Shown: positions 27,301 through 35,625 of the stretch, piece after piece
How the letters are laid out: every line of letters starts with the position of its first letter
Position numbering within the stretch: position 1 is the first letter of the stretch
Source of the DNA: Anaerolinea thermophila
GTDB taxonomy: Bacteria > Chloroflexota > Anaerolineae > Anaerolineales > Anaerolineaceae
NCBI RefSeq assembly: GCF_020723905.1
Contig: NZ_DYHZ01000001.1
Coordinates: 427,501-491,500 of the forward strand
Length of the DNA stretch: 64,000 nucleotides
Direction: 5' to 3'
Made by a program: the position numbers and the translations under genes
Notes under the pieces: model-generated
The model's database searches: none
What the model was told of the DNA's origin: nothing
The model's input: the letters and a program-made list of their open reading frames with translations, nothing else

Positions 27301-28340
27301 TCCGTCTGGGTAAGCCGGTAGCGTTGAATGGTGTACCCAATGACCACCGGGAAGATAACCAGAGGCAGTAAAACCAGCGCAGAAGGGGCGTCCATCGGAC
27401 GGAACAGGCTGAGGATCCAGTACAGCACCAGCGGGGTAAACCCAACCACGCCGCTTAACAGCGCGTGGCGGAGTTGCTCGCGTTCCACCGGAGTCAGGAC
27501 ACGCTGGCGGCGGAACAGCATCCACCCCAGCGCAAACAGAGCAGAAATCGCCAGCAGAAGGATTAACCCTTGAAACCCCAGAGAGAACGTATCCTTCTCC
27601 GACTGGAGGTATCCCTGTACCGCCAGCCCAAAAGCCGCCAGCCCCGGCAGGAACACCGCCCACCGGATCCAGCCCATTCGATACAGCAAAACATCTTCGC
27701 GGGGAAAATGAAGGGTGACTCCAACCGCTGCCCCCCCAGCCAGCGCCAGCGAGAGCAACCAGAAAGGCACAAATCGCTGAACGGTACCCCAATCCACCAG
27801 TCCGGCACAGGCAACCGAGACAGAAAGGAAGAAAAACGCCAGCCATCTTCCTGAGGCACGCCCCCGGCGCACCCAGAACATCCATGCCGCCGCCACCCAG
27901 TACACCAGTCCCACCAGCAGGGCGGCAAAAAACGTCTGCCGGGTCTGTGCCACCTTCATCTGTGCAGGAGAGAGGCGCAGAGAAAGCGTCTCGTTATTTC
28001 GCAAGACCTGAACAGTCAGTTCGGCTTCGGGAGAGGTATTCCGCAGAGCGGCGTACCATTCCGCACGGGACTTTACCGGCACGCCATTGACGCTCAGAAT
28101 ACGGTCACCCGCCTGCAAATCCGCCGACAGGAAGGGGGCACTCCGGATGACGACCAGTGACGGGGAAAGAGACAGCCGAGCCGGGGCGGGCAGCTTTCGA
28201 TCCAGCGCCCGCGCGGCGCCATTAATCACCAAACCCAGCGCCACAACCAGATAGAGGAGCAAAACAACCAGCGGAAGCCAGTCTCGCACCGGTTGTCCTC
28301 GCAGCATCCAGCGATTTTGTACCGTTACAGGCTGATCCAT
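24342..28340 (-). CDS. Multi-domain membrane sensor histidine kinase (PDZ, 8 TM, GAF x4, HisKA, HATPase)
   Basis: A 1332-residue sensor. TM1 (about 21-41) leads to an external PDZ-like domain (about 55-125, SADLQAGDRILSVNGVPV), then about seven membrane helices (136-415), four GAF domains (about 430-590, 615-770, 790-950, 965-1090), HisKA with the phospho-acceptor His1106 in VAHELKNP, and an intact HATPase (NLVSNAHKY, DDGIGI, GTGLGL). PDZ plus multi-spanning region recalls ComP-type kinases, but the HisKA type differs. No response regulator is encoded nearby, so it is an orphan. It heads an operon with FIST, DAG-kinase-like and XPB-N-like genes. The ATG has no ribosome site and sits six bases after a TATAAT. 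Confidence 0.92.
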   Translation of the reverse strand: MDQPVTVQNRWMLRGQPVRDWLPLVVLLLYLVVALGLVINGAARALDRKLPAPARLSLSPSLVVIRSAPFLSADLQAGDRILSVNGVPVKSRAEWYAALRNTSPEAELTVQVLRNNETLSLRLSPAQMKVAQTRQTFFAALLVGLVYWVAAAWMFWVRRGRASGRWLAFFFLSVSVACAGLVDWGTVQRFVPFWLLSLALAGGAAVGVTLHFPREDVLLYRMGWIRWAVFLPGLAAFGLAVQGYLQSEKDTFSLGFQGLILLLAISALFALGWMLFRRQRVLTPVEREQLRHALLSGVVGFTPLVLYWILSLFRPMDAPSALVLLPLVIFPVVIGYTIQRYRLTQTEFIISRALLYGGMAVLIAVGYALLVSGLSLITGQVLNVNQPVLLGLVFFILALVFVPLRNSLQHAVDAVFFRGQQVFQERLQTFSGELTRAVELKAILNILRRYLEEALTPARLHIFVYDALSDQYVATATSDGKVTSDLRFAPSSPLVQMLVARRGPVMYNDQESIPVAMQAERARIELLGATLFIPLPGRERLSGWVVLGERVTGEPYTPRELGFAEALCDQAALAIERAQVLANMENRVRQMNVLTRVAQGVNVTPGLDDILELIYAQTSQIITCDEFRIMLHDEQNDTFTYAFYLEQDERISARENKPVPAGQALEQEVIRLQRSIRTDDYNREVQRRGVGEPRPGVFACLVVPLNTGARTIGAMSLFSHDPRVEYTPEQENLAQSIANQVAGAIVKARLLEETERRALQLTTLNEMTRQLTSTLELEPLLQNILRSAVDILSCDAGSLLLIDEATEELVFRVVVSPVANTLLNRRLPPGKGVVGQAVKSRQPIIVNDVSKYPEWFSQTDRQTGYFTRALLAIPLMVKDKVIGVIEVINKKDGSPFTRDDQDLLSAFAAQAAVAIENARLYTMTDQALAERVEELSIMQRIDRELNTSLDTTRAMRTTLEWAMRRSGAQAGLIGVLQENGLRIMASQGYTDELEPFQNAPLPLDEYNLDDALREAIPMRRSLTEEDGARLLRHARSQILIPIRRETNTIGVILLESTSPELASEEVVDFLSRLSDHASIAIFNAQLYQAVQNANLAKSEFVSFVAHELKNPMTSVKGYTELLAAGAVGPVNDAQANFLNTIRANIERMNTLVSDLNDLSKIEVGRLRLEFKAVSLAEVVEGVVRSTRRQIDEKKQTLEISIPSDLPPAWADRTRLEQVLVNLVSNAHKYTPQGGHILVAAERARNIWNPEGVPEVIHVWVKDDGIGISEEDQKKIFQKFFRSEDPKTREVPGTGLGLNITKSLVEMQGGTIWFESEFRKGTTFHFTVPISQQ

Positions 28341-28346
28341 GCTGTT

Positions 28347-28376
28347 ATTATAGTGCTTCTTCTCCCGGATTGTCAG
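28347..28376 (-). promoter_or_regulatory. Promoter of the sensor-kinase operon, leaderless
   Basis: On the minus strand CTGACA (28371-28376), an 18-base spacer and TATAAT (28347-28352) precede the ATG at 28340 by six bases, so transcription should begin at or next to the start codon. Confidence 0.65.
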
Positions 28377-28421
28377 CCCGTCAATGCCTGCCCTGCGGGT
28401 TCTTGCAAAAGTGTAAGGTAA

Positions 28422-29600
28422 TTACTTGCTCGCAAGAATGCGCTCGCGCTGAAAAGAGCGAATCGCCAGCCATAAAAAAACTGCCGTAAAAAGCAGGGTG
28501 GTCAGCAGAAGTACAATAACTTCCAGCGAAGTAACCGGCTCACCTCGCAACAGGCGATTCGACAGAATGGAATGCCCAAAACCCGGAATGGCAACCTGAA
28601 GCAAATCGGTGGGGTTAGGAACAAACGCCAGCACCACGCTGGGAATGCCTACCACAAACGGCAAAACCGCCAGAAAAGTCTGGGCTTCTTTGTAACTGCG
28701 GGCAAAACTGGCAATAAACGCCTGGAGAACCGCCGCAAAGGCTGTCTCTGGAATGCAAAGAAGGAAAATGAAGAACATCGAAGATGCGCTGAGGGTCATC
28801 GAAAACCCGATGGACTCTTCAATGGGAAGCACCTGAAACCCCAGCCAGAAAACAAACAGGCTCAACCCGACAGTCATCACCGCAAAGGAAAAAGAAGTGA
28901 GAACTTTCCCGATAAGCAGGGAAGAGCGGCGAACGGGATTAATCAACAGCGGCTCCAGCGTATTGCGCTCCCGCTCCCCCACCAGACTATCCACAATCAC
29001 CCCCGCACCAGCCGAAAACACCACAAGGGCGATAAAGAAAGGAAGCATACTCATAAAGAGGAGGGCGGAGGACTGCGGTGTGGCAACATCCTGAATATTT
29101 GGAATGAGGGGCATCAGGATGAGCGGGTCAATACCGCGCGCCATCAGACGCAGACTCGTCACCTGTCTGCTGTAGGTCTCAATCAATCTAATGACCCTGT
29201 TCATCACCAGCAGATTGGACTGCCGCGATGTGTCCATTACCAGCTGGACGGGGGCGGGGCGCCCTTCGCGAAAAGCCTGAGCATACTCTTCCGTAAGGAT
29301 CAACCCCATTTTGACTTTGCCCTGACGAACTTCCTCAGCCAGGTCCCCACTGGCCGGGACGATTTCAATGTTACTGGCTTCCAGATACTGCATCAAAGCA
29401 GGAGCGTACTGCTGTCCAATGACATGCAGCGGCTCGGGGTTTTCTTCATTGAAAGACAGCATTGTCTTCCCCAATAACAGTACCATCGCCAGCATAAACA
29501 CGGGAGTAAACAAGCCATTTGCCAAAGCGCTCACCACTGCCCGTTGATCGCGGATATGATCCACCCACTCTTTGCGAAACACAATCCAGATGATGTTCAT
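28422..29600 (-). CDS. ABC-2 type permease, NatB-like
   Basis: A 392-residue membrane subunit of an ABC exporter. One N-terminal helix (about 20-43) is followed by a large external domain (about 50-175) and five or six C-terminal helices, the layout of NatB/YhaP proteins of Na+ or drug exporters. The segment VDSLVGERERNTLEPLLINPVRRSSLLIGK is the typical ABC-2 cytoplasmic coupling motif. It overlaps the ATPase gene by ATGA. The substrate is not provable from sequence; NatAB is the nearest known architecture. Confidence 0.88.
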   Translation of the reverse strand: MNIIWIVFRKEWVDHIRDQRAVVSALANGLFTPVFMLAMVLLLGKTMLSFNEENPEPLHVIGQQYAPALMQYLEASNIEIVPASGDLAEEVRQGKVKMGLILTEEYAQAFREGRPAPVQLVMDTSRQSNLLVMNRVIRLIETYSRQVTSLRLMARGIDPLILMPLIPNIQDVATPQSSALLFMSMLPFFIALVVFSAGAGVIVDSLVGERERNTLEPLLINPVRRSSLLIGKVLTSFSFAVMTVGLSLFVFWLGFQVLPIEESIGFSMTLSASSMFFIFLLCIPETAFAAVLQAFIASFARSYKEAQTFLAVLPFVVGIPSVVLAFVPNPTDLLQVAIPGFGHSILSNRLLRGEPVTSLEVIVLLLTTLLFTAVFLWLAIRSFQRERILASK

Positions 29601-30331
29601 TCTTCCAGACCCTCCGCACTGCCAATGGCTGCGACAAAAGCATCTTCAAGGTTTTCAGTGCCCATCTGTTGACGAATTTCCTCTTTTGTACCGTTCAACA
29701 CAACCTGCCCGTGCGCAATCACCACCAGGCGGTCGCACAGGAGTGAAACTTCCTGCATGATGTGACTGGAAAAGACCACGCACTTACCTTCATCCCGCAA
29801 ACGGCGAATCAGCGTACGCATTGCCCGTGTTGCCATCACGTCCAGCCCGTTAGTGGGCTCATCGAGCAAAATGTTTTGCGGGTTGTGGAGCAAGGCGCGC
29901 GCAATGGAAACTTTGACCCGCTGTCCATTGGAAAAGCCCTCGGTACGGCGATCAATAAATTCCTGCATGTCGAGTAATTTGCACAGTTCTTCAATGCGGT
30001 TTTCCAGCGCTTCCCCTTCCATGCCGCGCAGACGCCCAAAGTAGCGAATGTTTTCGCGCGCGGTCAGACGCACGTACAAGCCGTGCGCCTCGGTCAGTGC
30101 CCCCAGGTGGCGCAGCACTTCCAGTGGCTGGCGCACGGCATCTATCCCATCCACCGTGACTGTACCGCTGTCGGGCTTGAGCAGAGTGTAAATGATGCGC
30201 AGGGTGGTGGTCTTCCCCGCTCCGTTAGGACCTAACAGACCGGTAATCTGTCCGTCCTGAGCAGTGAAAGAGACGTCCTGAACCGCCTGCACTTTTCCAA
30301 AGGATTTCTTCAAATGTTCGGTTTGAATCAT
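29597..30331 (-). CDS. ABC transporter ATP-binding protein, NatA-like
   Basis: A 244-residue ATPase with Walker A GPNGAGKTT (about 35-43), Q-loop GALTEAHGLYVRL, signature FSNGQRVKV, Walker B ILLDEPTNGLD and the H-loop SSHIMQEV. The signature FSNGQ instead of LSGGQ is common in the NatA and multidrug export group. It lies nine bases after the protease-hydrolase fusion gene and overlaps the permease start, making a three-gene operon transcribed on the minus strand. Confidence 0.93.
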   Translation of the reverse strand: MIQTEHLKKSFGKVQAVQDVSFTAQDGQITGLLGPNGAGKTTTLRIIYTLLKPDSGTVTVDGIDAVRQPLEVLRHLGALTEAHGLYVRLTARENIRYFGRLRGMEGEALENRIEELCKLLDMQEFIDRRTEGFSNGQRVKVSIARALLHNPQNILLDEPTNGLDVMATRAMRTLIRRLRDEGKCVVFSSHIMQEVSLLCDRLVVIAHGQVVLNGTKEEIRQQMGTENLEDAFVAAIGSAEGLEE

Positions 30332-30340
30332 GGTTTACGG

Positions 30341-32692
30341 CTACAGTTCAATCTGTGAAAGGAAGAAAGGCATGACGGCATGCCGCTCCAGGCAGGCAGT
30401 ATCTACGGCTTCGATGCTCCCTTTCTCAATCACCTGACGGGTCAGGCTCAATCCACAGGTGGAAGTAAAATTCCCGTGACCCTCCTTTGGGAACACCACA
30501 TGCAGAGATTGGGGAAAGAACTTTGCCGCCTGCTCCCCGTTAGCGGGCGGGGTCACGGGGTCCGCTTCTCCCGAAATCAGCAAGACAGGGATATCCAAAG
30601 TGGGATAAGGTTGTCGAAATGCTTCCTGCGGGGGGATATCCAGTATCTGGCAGGCAGTGCGCCAGAGGGGAAGCACATCCTGAAAATAATACTCTCCCTG
30701 TTCACCCTCTGCACGGATGAAAGGGACATCTTCCTGACAGATAACGGTATAGAAAAAGCCCTCCTCTACTCCCTGATCCTGACTCAGCAGATACACTGCC
30801 TGCGCCGCCATCGGACGGTAATCTCCCTGCGCAGCGGAGTGAATCATCCACGGCATCAAAATAGTGAACTGCGACTGGTAACTGATCATGCGAATCAGCG
30901 AAGCCACCGTGATTCGATTGAGGATAACCTTCTGATCTTTTCCTGTGCTGGGATGGGGAATAACAACCTCAACCGGATTGCGCTGCAGAGACTCCATGAC
31001 CTTCTGGAAATCACCCCGCAGGTCGGGGAAAGCCTGACGACAGGCTTCCTCCTGCGCACAGCGTTCAAAAATCCGTTCCAGCGACTGCTGGGCATCCCGC
31101 CTGACCGTCTCTCCCAGCACCCAGTCTGGTGGGACAACCCCGTCCAGAATCATCGTGCGCACCTGTTGAGGGTACAGGCGGGCATACTCCTGTGCCAGCC
31201 GTGTGCCATAGGACACTCCCAGCAGGTTGATCCGGTCATAGCCCAGTTTCTGGCGGACGATTTCCAGATCCATTGCCGAAACAGTGGTGTTGTAAAAGCG
31301 CAGGTCGGCATCCCACTGCTGAGTGCATTCTCGCAGTGAGGTTTGCATCTCTTCCTGCGCTTTATCGAGATCCAGCACATCGCCGCGATTCCAGAGGTCG
31401 GGTAGTTGTTCATCAGACGGACAGGACAACGGAGCCGAAGAACCCGTCCCGCGTTGATCGACCAGAACCAGATCCCGCTTGAGGTTTAAGCGTTCCAGAG
31501 AGGTCAACATGGCTACAAAAGCGGTGGTAGAAGCCTGTCCGGGACCGCCCGCCAGCAAAAAAATCGGGTCTGGGTCAGGATTGGTGCTTCTGGCTTTGAC
31601 GACCGCCACATGGAGAGGAATCTGCTTTCCACCCGGATTGGAAGGATTCTCCGGTACCCGCAGATCGGCGCACTTTGCCTGTTGAATAATGGGCACAACT
31701 TCTGACTGCAGGGAGCAATCCTGTAAAGGCACTGTGGGGGTAGACACCATGGGAGAACGCGCCGGCATACCGGAACATCCGGAAAGGAAAATCATCCCGG
31801 CAAGAATCAGATTGCCCAGCATCCGCCGGTTCACTGCTTCCAGCACGAGAAGATATATCACGCTGATGACGATCAAGCCAATCAACCCCACCCGGGCATC
31901 ATACTGCTGAATGGTGAACAGCGCCGGGGTAGGAATGGCACTGGATGGAAAGGTCACGAAAATGCCGGCATACCAGTTATTTGCCAGATGCCACCCCAAC
32001 GCCAGTTCCAGACCGCCGGAGCGCAGGGTGACCCAGCCCAGCAAAATTCCCATGATGAAATACATGGGAACCGTCCAGTCGGCGCCGTACTCAGATACTT
32101 CCGGATTGCTCAAATGCAGTATGGTGAAAAACACTGCCGGAATAAGCAAAGGCAACCACACCGAACGCGCACGCACCCCAATCCCCTGCATGAGATACCC
32201 GCGGAAGAGCAATTCTTCTGCGGCAATTTGAATGGGGGTGAGGACAATCGCAAAGGGCAGGAAAGTGAAAAAGGCTCCTGGTTCAAACGTCCAGCGGTAA
32301 TTGCCGGGTTGCAAGAGCGCCAGTACTCCGTCCATGAATCCGCACAGCACCAGCCAGAAGAAAGCCGAGGTCAGAAACAAACGCCAGCGGAAACGCCCGG
32401 CAGGGGCAATCAGGCTCTTAAAAGGACGACGATGCAGGAAACGCAACGCCAGCCAGATTGCCAGAATTACCCCAGAGAACGGCAGCATGGTTACCGTGAG
32501 TAAGACGGGGGCGGGTAGATCCATCAGATTCACAGCGGCGGATGGATTGATCAGCAGGACTGGCACGTAAAGGATGAGGGTAAACACCACCATGAATACA
32601 AACGCCAATCCCAGAGTAATCCAGTAAAACGTCCAGTGATCCCGTCCCTGGCGGGCTTCATTGAAGAAAGGTTGGTTGAGAAGCGTATTCAT
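30341..32692 (-). CDS. CPBP intramembrane protease fused to an alpha/beta hydrolase (peptidase S33-like)
   Basis: A 783-residue fusion. Residues about 25-288 form a CPBP/Abi membrane protease with the three motifs EELLFRG (Glu159-Glu160), FTILHL (His193) and HLANNW (His235). Residues about 300-783 are an alpha/beta hydrolase of the TAP/prolyl-aminopeptidase type: LLAGGPGQAST, VLVDQRGTGSSAPLSC, nucleophile elbow GVSYGT (Ser494), the GEADPVTPP acid and a C-terminal GHG. Between them lies RRMLGNLILAGMIFLSGC, which reads as a complete lipoprotein signal peptide. Either Lsp cleaves the fusion or ATG 31822 starts a separate lipoprotein. Start 32692 has GAGGAGG close upstream (GTG 32695 is an alternative). 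It heads the NatAB operon. Confidence 0.85.
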   Translation of the reverse strand: MNTLLNQPFFNEARQGRDHWTFYWITLGLAFVFMVVFTLILYVPVLLINPSAAVNLMDLPAPVLLTVTMLPFSGVILAIWLALRFLHRRPFKSLIAPAGRFRWRLFLTSAFFWLVLCGFMDGVLALLQPGNYRWTFEPGAFFTFLPFAIVLTPIQIAAEELLFRGYLMQGIGVRARSVWLPLLIPAVFFTILHLSNPEVSEYGADWTVPMYFIMGILLGWVTLRSGGLELALGWHLANNWYAGIFVTFPSSAIPTPALFTIQQYDARVGLIGLIVISVIYLLVLEAVNRRMLGNLILAGMIFLSGCSGMPARSPMVSTPTVPLQDCSLQSEVVPIIQQAKCADLRVPENPSNPGGKQIPLHVAVVKARSTNPDPDPIFLLAGGPGQASTTAFVAMLTSLERLNLKRDLVLVDQRGTGSSAPLSCPSDEQLPDLWNRGDVLDLDKAQEEMQTSLRECTQQWDADLRFYNTTVSAMDLEIVRQKLGYDRINLLGVSYGTRLAQEYARLYPQQVRTMILDGVVPPDWVLGETVRRDAQQSLERIFERCAQEEACRQAFPDLRGDFQKVMESLQRNPVEVVIPHPSTGKDQKVILNRITVASLIRMISYQSQFTILMPWMIHSAAQGDYRPMAAQAVYLLSQDQGVEEGFFYTVICQEDVPFIRAEGEQGEYYFQDVLPLWRTACQILDIPPQEAFRQPYPTLDIPVLLISGEADPVTPPANGEQAAKFFPQSLHVVFPKEGHGNFTSTCGLSLTRQVIEKGSIEAVDTACLERHAVMPFFLSQIEL

Positions 32693-32703
32693 CACCCTCC
32701 TCT

Positions 32704-32730
32704 TTGATTCTCAAGATATTTTATTATACT
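32704..32730. promoter_or_regulatory. Divergent promoter region
   Basis: Overlapping -10 elements face both ways: TATACT on the plus strand (32725-32730) for the methylase-like gene and TATAAT on the minus strand (32722-32727) for the protease-hydrolase operon. Because the boxes overlap, the two promoters should compete. Confidence 0.5.
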
Positions 32731-32758
32731 GAGAGATAAAGAGAGACTGAGATCAGGT

Positions 32759-35002
32759 ATGAGTAATAATTCCCTCTGCTTTGTACCGGGAAAAGGCGAA
32801 CCGCCTCATTTGCCGTTAGGGCGTTTCCTGCCTCCACTGCCGGAAGGCATGGCAGAAGAATGGCTCTCCCGGCTTGCTCACCCCGGGGATTGGATTCTCG
32901 ATCCTTTCGGGGCTTCTCCATGGCTGGCGCTGGAAGCGGCACGTGCCGGATTCCGGGTGTTGTTTTGCACCCGAAACCCCATCATTGCCTCCATGGTGGA
33001 GGTGCTGTCGCAGGCACCCGAAGAGGGAGAATGGAAAGCCGCTCTGGCGTCTCTGGGAGCGGCACGCACCGCCGATGAACGTCTGGAACGGCATCTCCTC
33101 AGGCTTTACCGCACTCTGTGTCCTTCCTGCGGCGCAGAGATTCCCGCACGCGGATATGTCTGGAGCCGCGGCGCCAGTCAACCTGCCATGCGCATCCTTT
33201 CCTGTCCCCATTGCGGCATGGAGGGGGAGTTTCCCCTTGAAGCCCACGACCTGCAAGCCCTGCGCCTGCCGGGGAGCGATGCGCTGGCGCGCGCCCGCGC
33301 CATTGCCCGGGTGGCAGAACCCCATGACACTCATTATGAGGCTGTCCACGCCGCGCTGGAGATGTTCCTGCCGCGCCCCCTGTACGCCCTGACCACCCTG
33401 ATCAACAAAACCGAAGGGCTGACCATCAGCGAATCACGGCGCCGGCTCCTGTACGCCCTGCTTATCAGCGCCTGCGATGCCGCCAGCGCGCTCTGGCATC
33501 ATCCCGGCGGACTGGCGCGCCCGCGTCAGTTGAGCATGCCCGCCCAGTTCCGGGAGCACAACCTGTGGCAGGTGATGGAAGAAGCCATCTCCACATGGAT
33601 GCAGGCGCAAACACCGGTAGCCTTTGCCCGCTACCCGCATCTCCCGCCAGAAAACGGGGGTATTTGCCTGTACACAGATTCGATCCGCACCCTGCTGCCT
33701 TTGCCCGGGTCTCTGACTCCCCGCACCGTACTCACCGTCTTTCCCCGCCCCAACCAGGCTTTCTGGACGCTCTCAGCCCTGTGGTCGGGGTGGTTGTGGG
33801 GACGTGAAGCGGCTCAATCGCTCCATGCGGCACTGGCGCGAAAACGCTTCGACTGGAACTGGCACACCTCAGCGCTTTATCACGTGCTTTCTCCTCTCTG
33901 CCGTTCCCTTCCTGAAGAGACGCCGGTAGCCGGATTGCTCACCGAAACCGTGCCCGGTTTCCTGGCAGCGGTGATCTCTGCCATGTCTGCCAGCGGGTTT
34001 ATGCTTCAGGGATGGGCGCTGCAGGACGAAAGCGAAGCGGGACACATGCTGTGGAAACGGGGACAGCCCCTTTCCGAACGCTCGCTGTTCAAGCCAGAAA
34101 CCCTGTTTGTCGAAGGAATAGAAGCCTGCATGGCGGCACGCGCCGAGCCGATTTCGTACCTGATGGCATACACCGCCGGAATTGCCCGCGCCACTCAGTC
34201 CGGGGTCCTTTTCCCCGAAGGAAAGCCGCCGCCCTCAGACGCCATCACAGCGCTGCAGAATCAATTCAGCAAGGCAATTTCTCAACCCCACACCTTTAAA
34301 CGCTACGCCGGATCGGCACAGGACGAAGAACGCAGTCTGTGGTATCTGGCAACACCACCAGAAGACCTGCCCCTGCCCCTCGCCGACCGGGTGGAGCAAA
34401 CCATTGTCCGCACCCTGTTGCAGCATCCGGGCATTTCCCGATTTGACCTGGAAAACCTGCTGTTTCAGGAATTTCCCGGTGAGCAAACCCCCTCTTCAGA
34501 GTGGATTGGCGCCGTTCTGGAATCCTACGGGGAGGAAATAGCCGATGCGCGCGGTCACTGGCAACTTTCTCCGGCAGAACAACCCCGCAACCGCCGCGCC
34601 GACCTGAACGAAATTTTCCACATGCTGACCGAACTGGGTACGCGCCTGGGATTCCGTGTGAGTGGGGATAATCCGCTGATATGGACACCCCGCGAGTACG
34701 GGGCGGTGTATCTGTTCTACCTGCTGGCTTCCTCGATGGTAAGCCGGTATGCCCTTGCCACGCCTGCCGCGCCTGCCCGTCAATCTGTGATGGTCTTCCC
34801 CGGCAGCCGCGCCCGCCTGCTACGCCTGAAGTTAAAGCGCGACCCGCGTCTGGCAGAAGCCATGCGGGGCTGGCATTTGCTCAAGTTTCGGCATGTGCGC
34901 AATCTGTACGAACGATCCGGTCTCACCCTGCAGGAATGGGAAAACCTGCTGGATGCCGATCCGCCTTTCTTTGAACAAGCCGAGCAAATCCGCCTGCTTT
35001 AG
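32759..35002 (+). CDS. Degenerate DNA-methylase-like protein with zinc ribbon (COG1743-like)
   Basis: A 747-residue cytoplasmic protein whose first 350 residues follow the layout of large adenine-specific methylases of the COG1743 type: a SAM-site-like DPFGASPW (48-55) after GDWIL, a following LFCTRNPIIASM strand (Asn73), and a zinc ribbon CPSC (121-124) and CPHC (149-152). The catalytic DPPY motif expected after the strand LTV is replaced by FPRPN (328-332), and the Gly-rich loop is altered, so methyl transfer is unlikely. The C-terminal 400 residues contain a possible winged-helix segment (LLQHPGISRFDLENLLFQEF) and no known catalytic motif. It stands alone behind its own promoter. Function unknown. 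Confidence 0.6.
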   Translation: MSNNSLCFVPGKGEPPHLPLGRFLPPLPEGMAEEWLSRLAHPGDWILDPFGASPWLALEAARAGFRVLFCTRNPIIASMVEVLSQAPEEGEWKAALASLGAARTADERLERHLLRLYRTLCPSCGAEIPARGYVWSRGASQPAMRILSCPHCGMEGEFPLEAHDLQALRLPGSDALARARAIARVAEPHDTHYEAVHAALEMFLPRPLYALTTLINKTEGLTISESRRRLLYALLISACDAASALWHHPGGLARPRQLSMPAQFREHNLWQVMEEAISTWMQAQTPVAFARYPHLPPENGGICLYTDSIRTLLPLPGSLTPRTVLTVFPRPNQAFWTLSALWSGWLWGREAAQSLHAALARKRFDWNWHTSALYHVLSPLCRSLPEETPVAGLLTETVPGFLAAVISAMSASGFMLQGWALQDESEAGHMLWKRGQPLSERSLFKPETLFVEGIEACMAARAEPISYLMAYTAGIARATQSGVLFPEGKPPPSDAITALQNQFSKAISQPHTFKRYAGSAQDEERSLWYLATPPEDLPLPLADRVEQTIVRTLLQHPGISRFDLENLLFQEFPGEQTPSSEWIGAVLESYGEEIADARGHWQLSPAEQPRNRRADLNEIFHMLTELGTRLGFRVSGDNPLIWTPREYGAVYLFYLLASSMVSRYALATPAAPARQSVMVFPGSRARLLRLKLKRDPRLAEAMRGWHLLKFRHVRNLYERSGLTLQEWENLLDADPPFFEQAEQIRLL

Positions 35003-35625
35003 GCGGTGGTCTCCCTGCGCATCCAGTTGAACAGGAGAATGAAAACCTGTATGCCGTTGAAGGTGCGTTCCTGATTGCCTGAAAGGCGCACACGGGAACG
35101 GAACTTCACCCCCGACCAGAAACTGTACTCTTCCTGCAAGTCCAGCCCACGCACGGCAGTCAGCGGGTGGCGCTGGCGAGACATCCCCTCGGAAAAAATC
35201 AGGGTGTACCCCTCCAGGCGAACGGGTTGCGTCATCGAGGCAGGACGCCACATCGCCGCAGGGAAACGTTTGAGCAGATCGCGCAACAGCACATCCAGCC
35301 CGCGCATCTGGGTTGGGAAGGTCAGGCGGTGTTTTCGCCCTTTACCCACCAGGCGAATCTCCAGATCGTTAAACTGAATTTCTTCCACCTCATCCCATGA
35401 CATGGAATTTTCTTTACCGATCCAGCGGCGCAGGCGCAAGCCATCGGGCAACACATCCACCCAGATCAAATCGGCATACAGACTGAGCAAGACCAGACCA
35501 TCCATCACCACGGCAACAATGGTCCAGAAAACCGTCTGGCTGGCAAATCCCAGCAGGGATGCCAGCACCAGAAAGACGCGAATCAGGTTAATCTCGAGCG
35601 AAAATGCGGGCTTGAGGGTGTTCAT
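34999..35625 (-). CDS. Small membrane protein with bacterial PH-like domain
   Basis: A 208-residue protein with two adjacent N-terminal helices (about 13-32 and 35-52) and a beta-rich cytoplasmic part (WVDVLPDGLRLRRW, MSWDEVEEIQFNDLEIRLVG) resembling bacterial PH (bPH) domains. Function unknown. Its ATG overlaps the stop of the long coiled-coil gene in ATGA, so the two are coupled. Its own stop codon overlaps that of the convergent methylase-like gene in TTAG. Confidence 0.6.
   Translation of the reverse strand: MNTLKPAFSLEINLIRVFLVLASLLGFASQTVFWTIVAVVMDGLVLLSLYADLIWVDVLPDGLRLRRWIGKENSMSWDEVEEIQFNDLEIRLVGKGRKHRLTFPTQMRGLDVLLRDLLKRFPAAMWRPASMTQPVRLEGYTLIFSEGMSRQRHPLTAVRGLDLQEEYSFWSGVKFRSRVRLSGNQERTFNGIQVFILLFNWMRRETTA

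Noticed and set aside
31818-31826. Frameshift or gene-fusion error between CPBP protease and hydrolase
   Set aside because: The frame is continuous with no low-complexity run at the joint, so it is described as a genuine fusion while the internal start is kept as an alternative.
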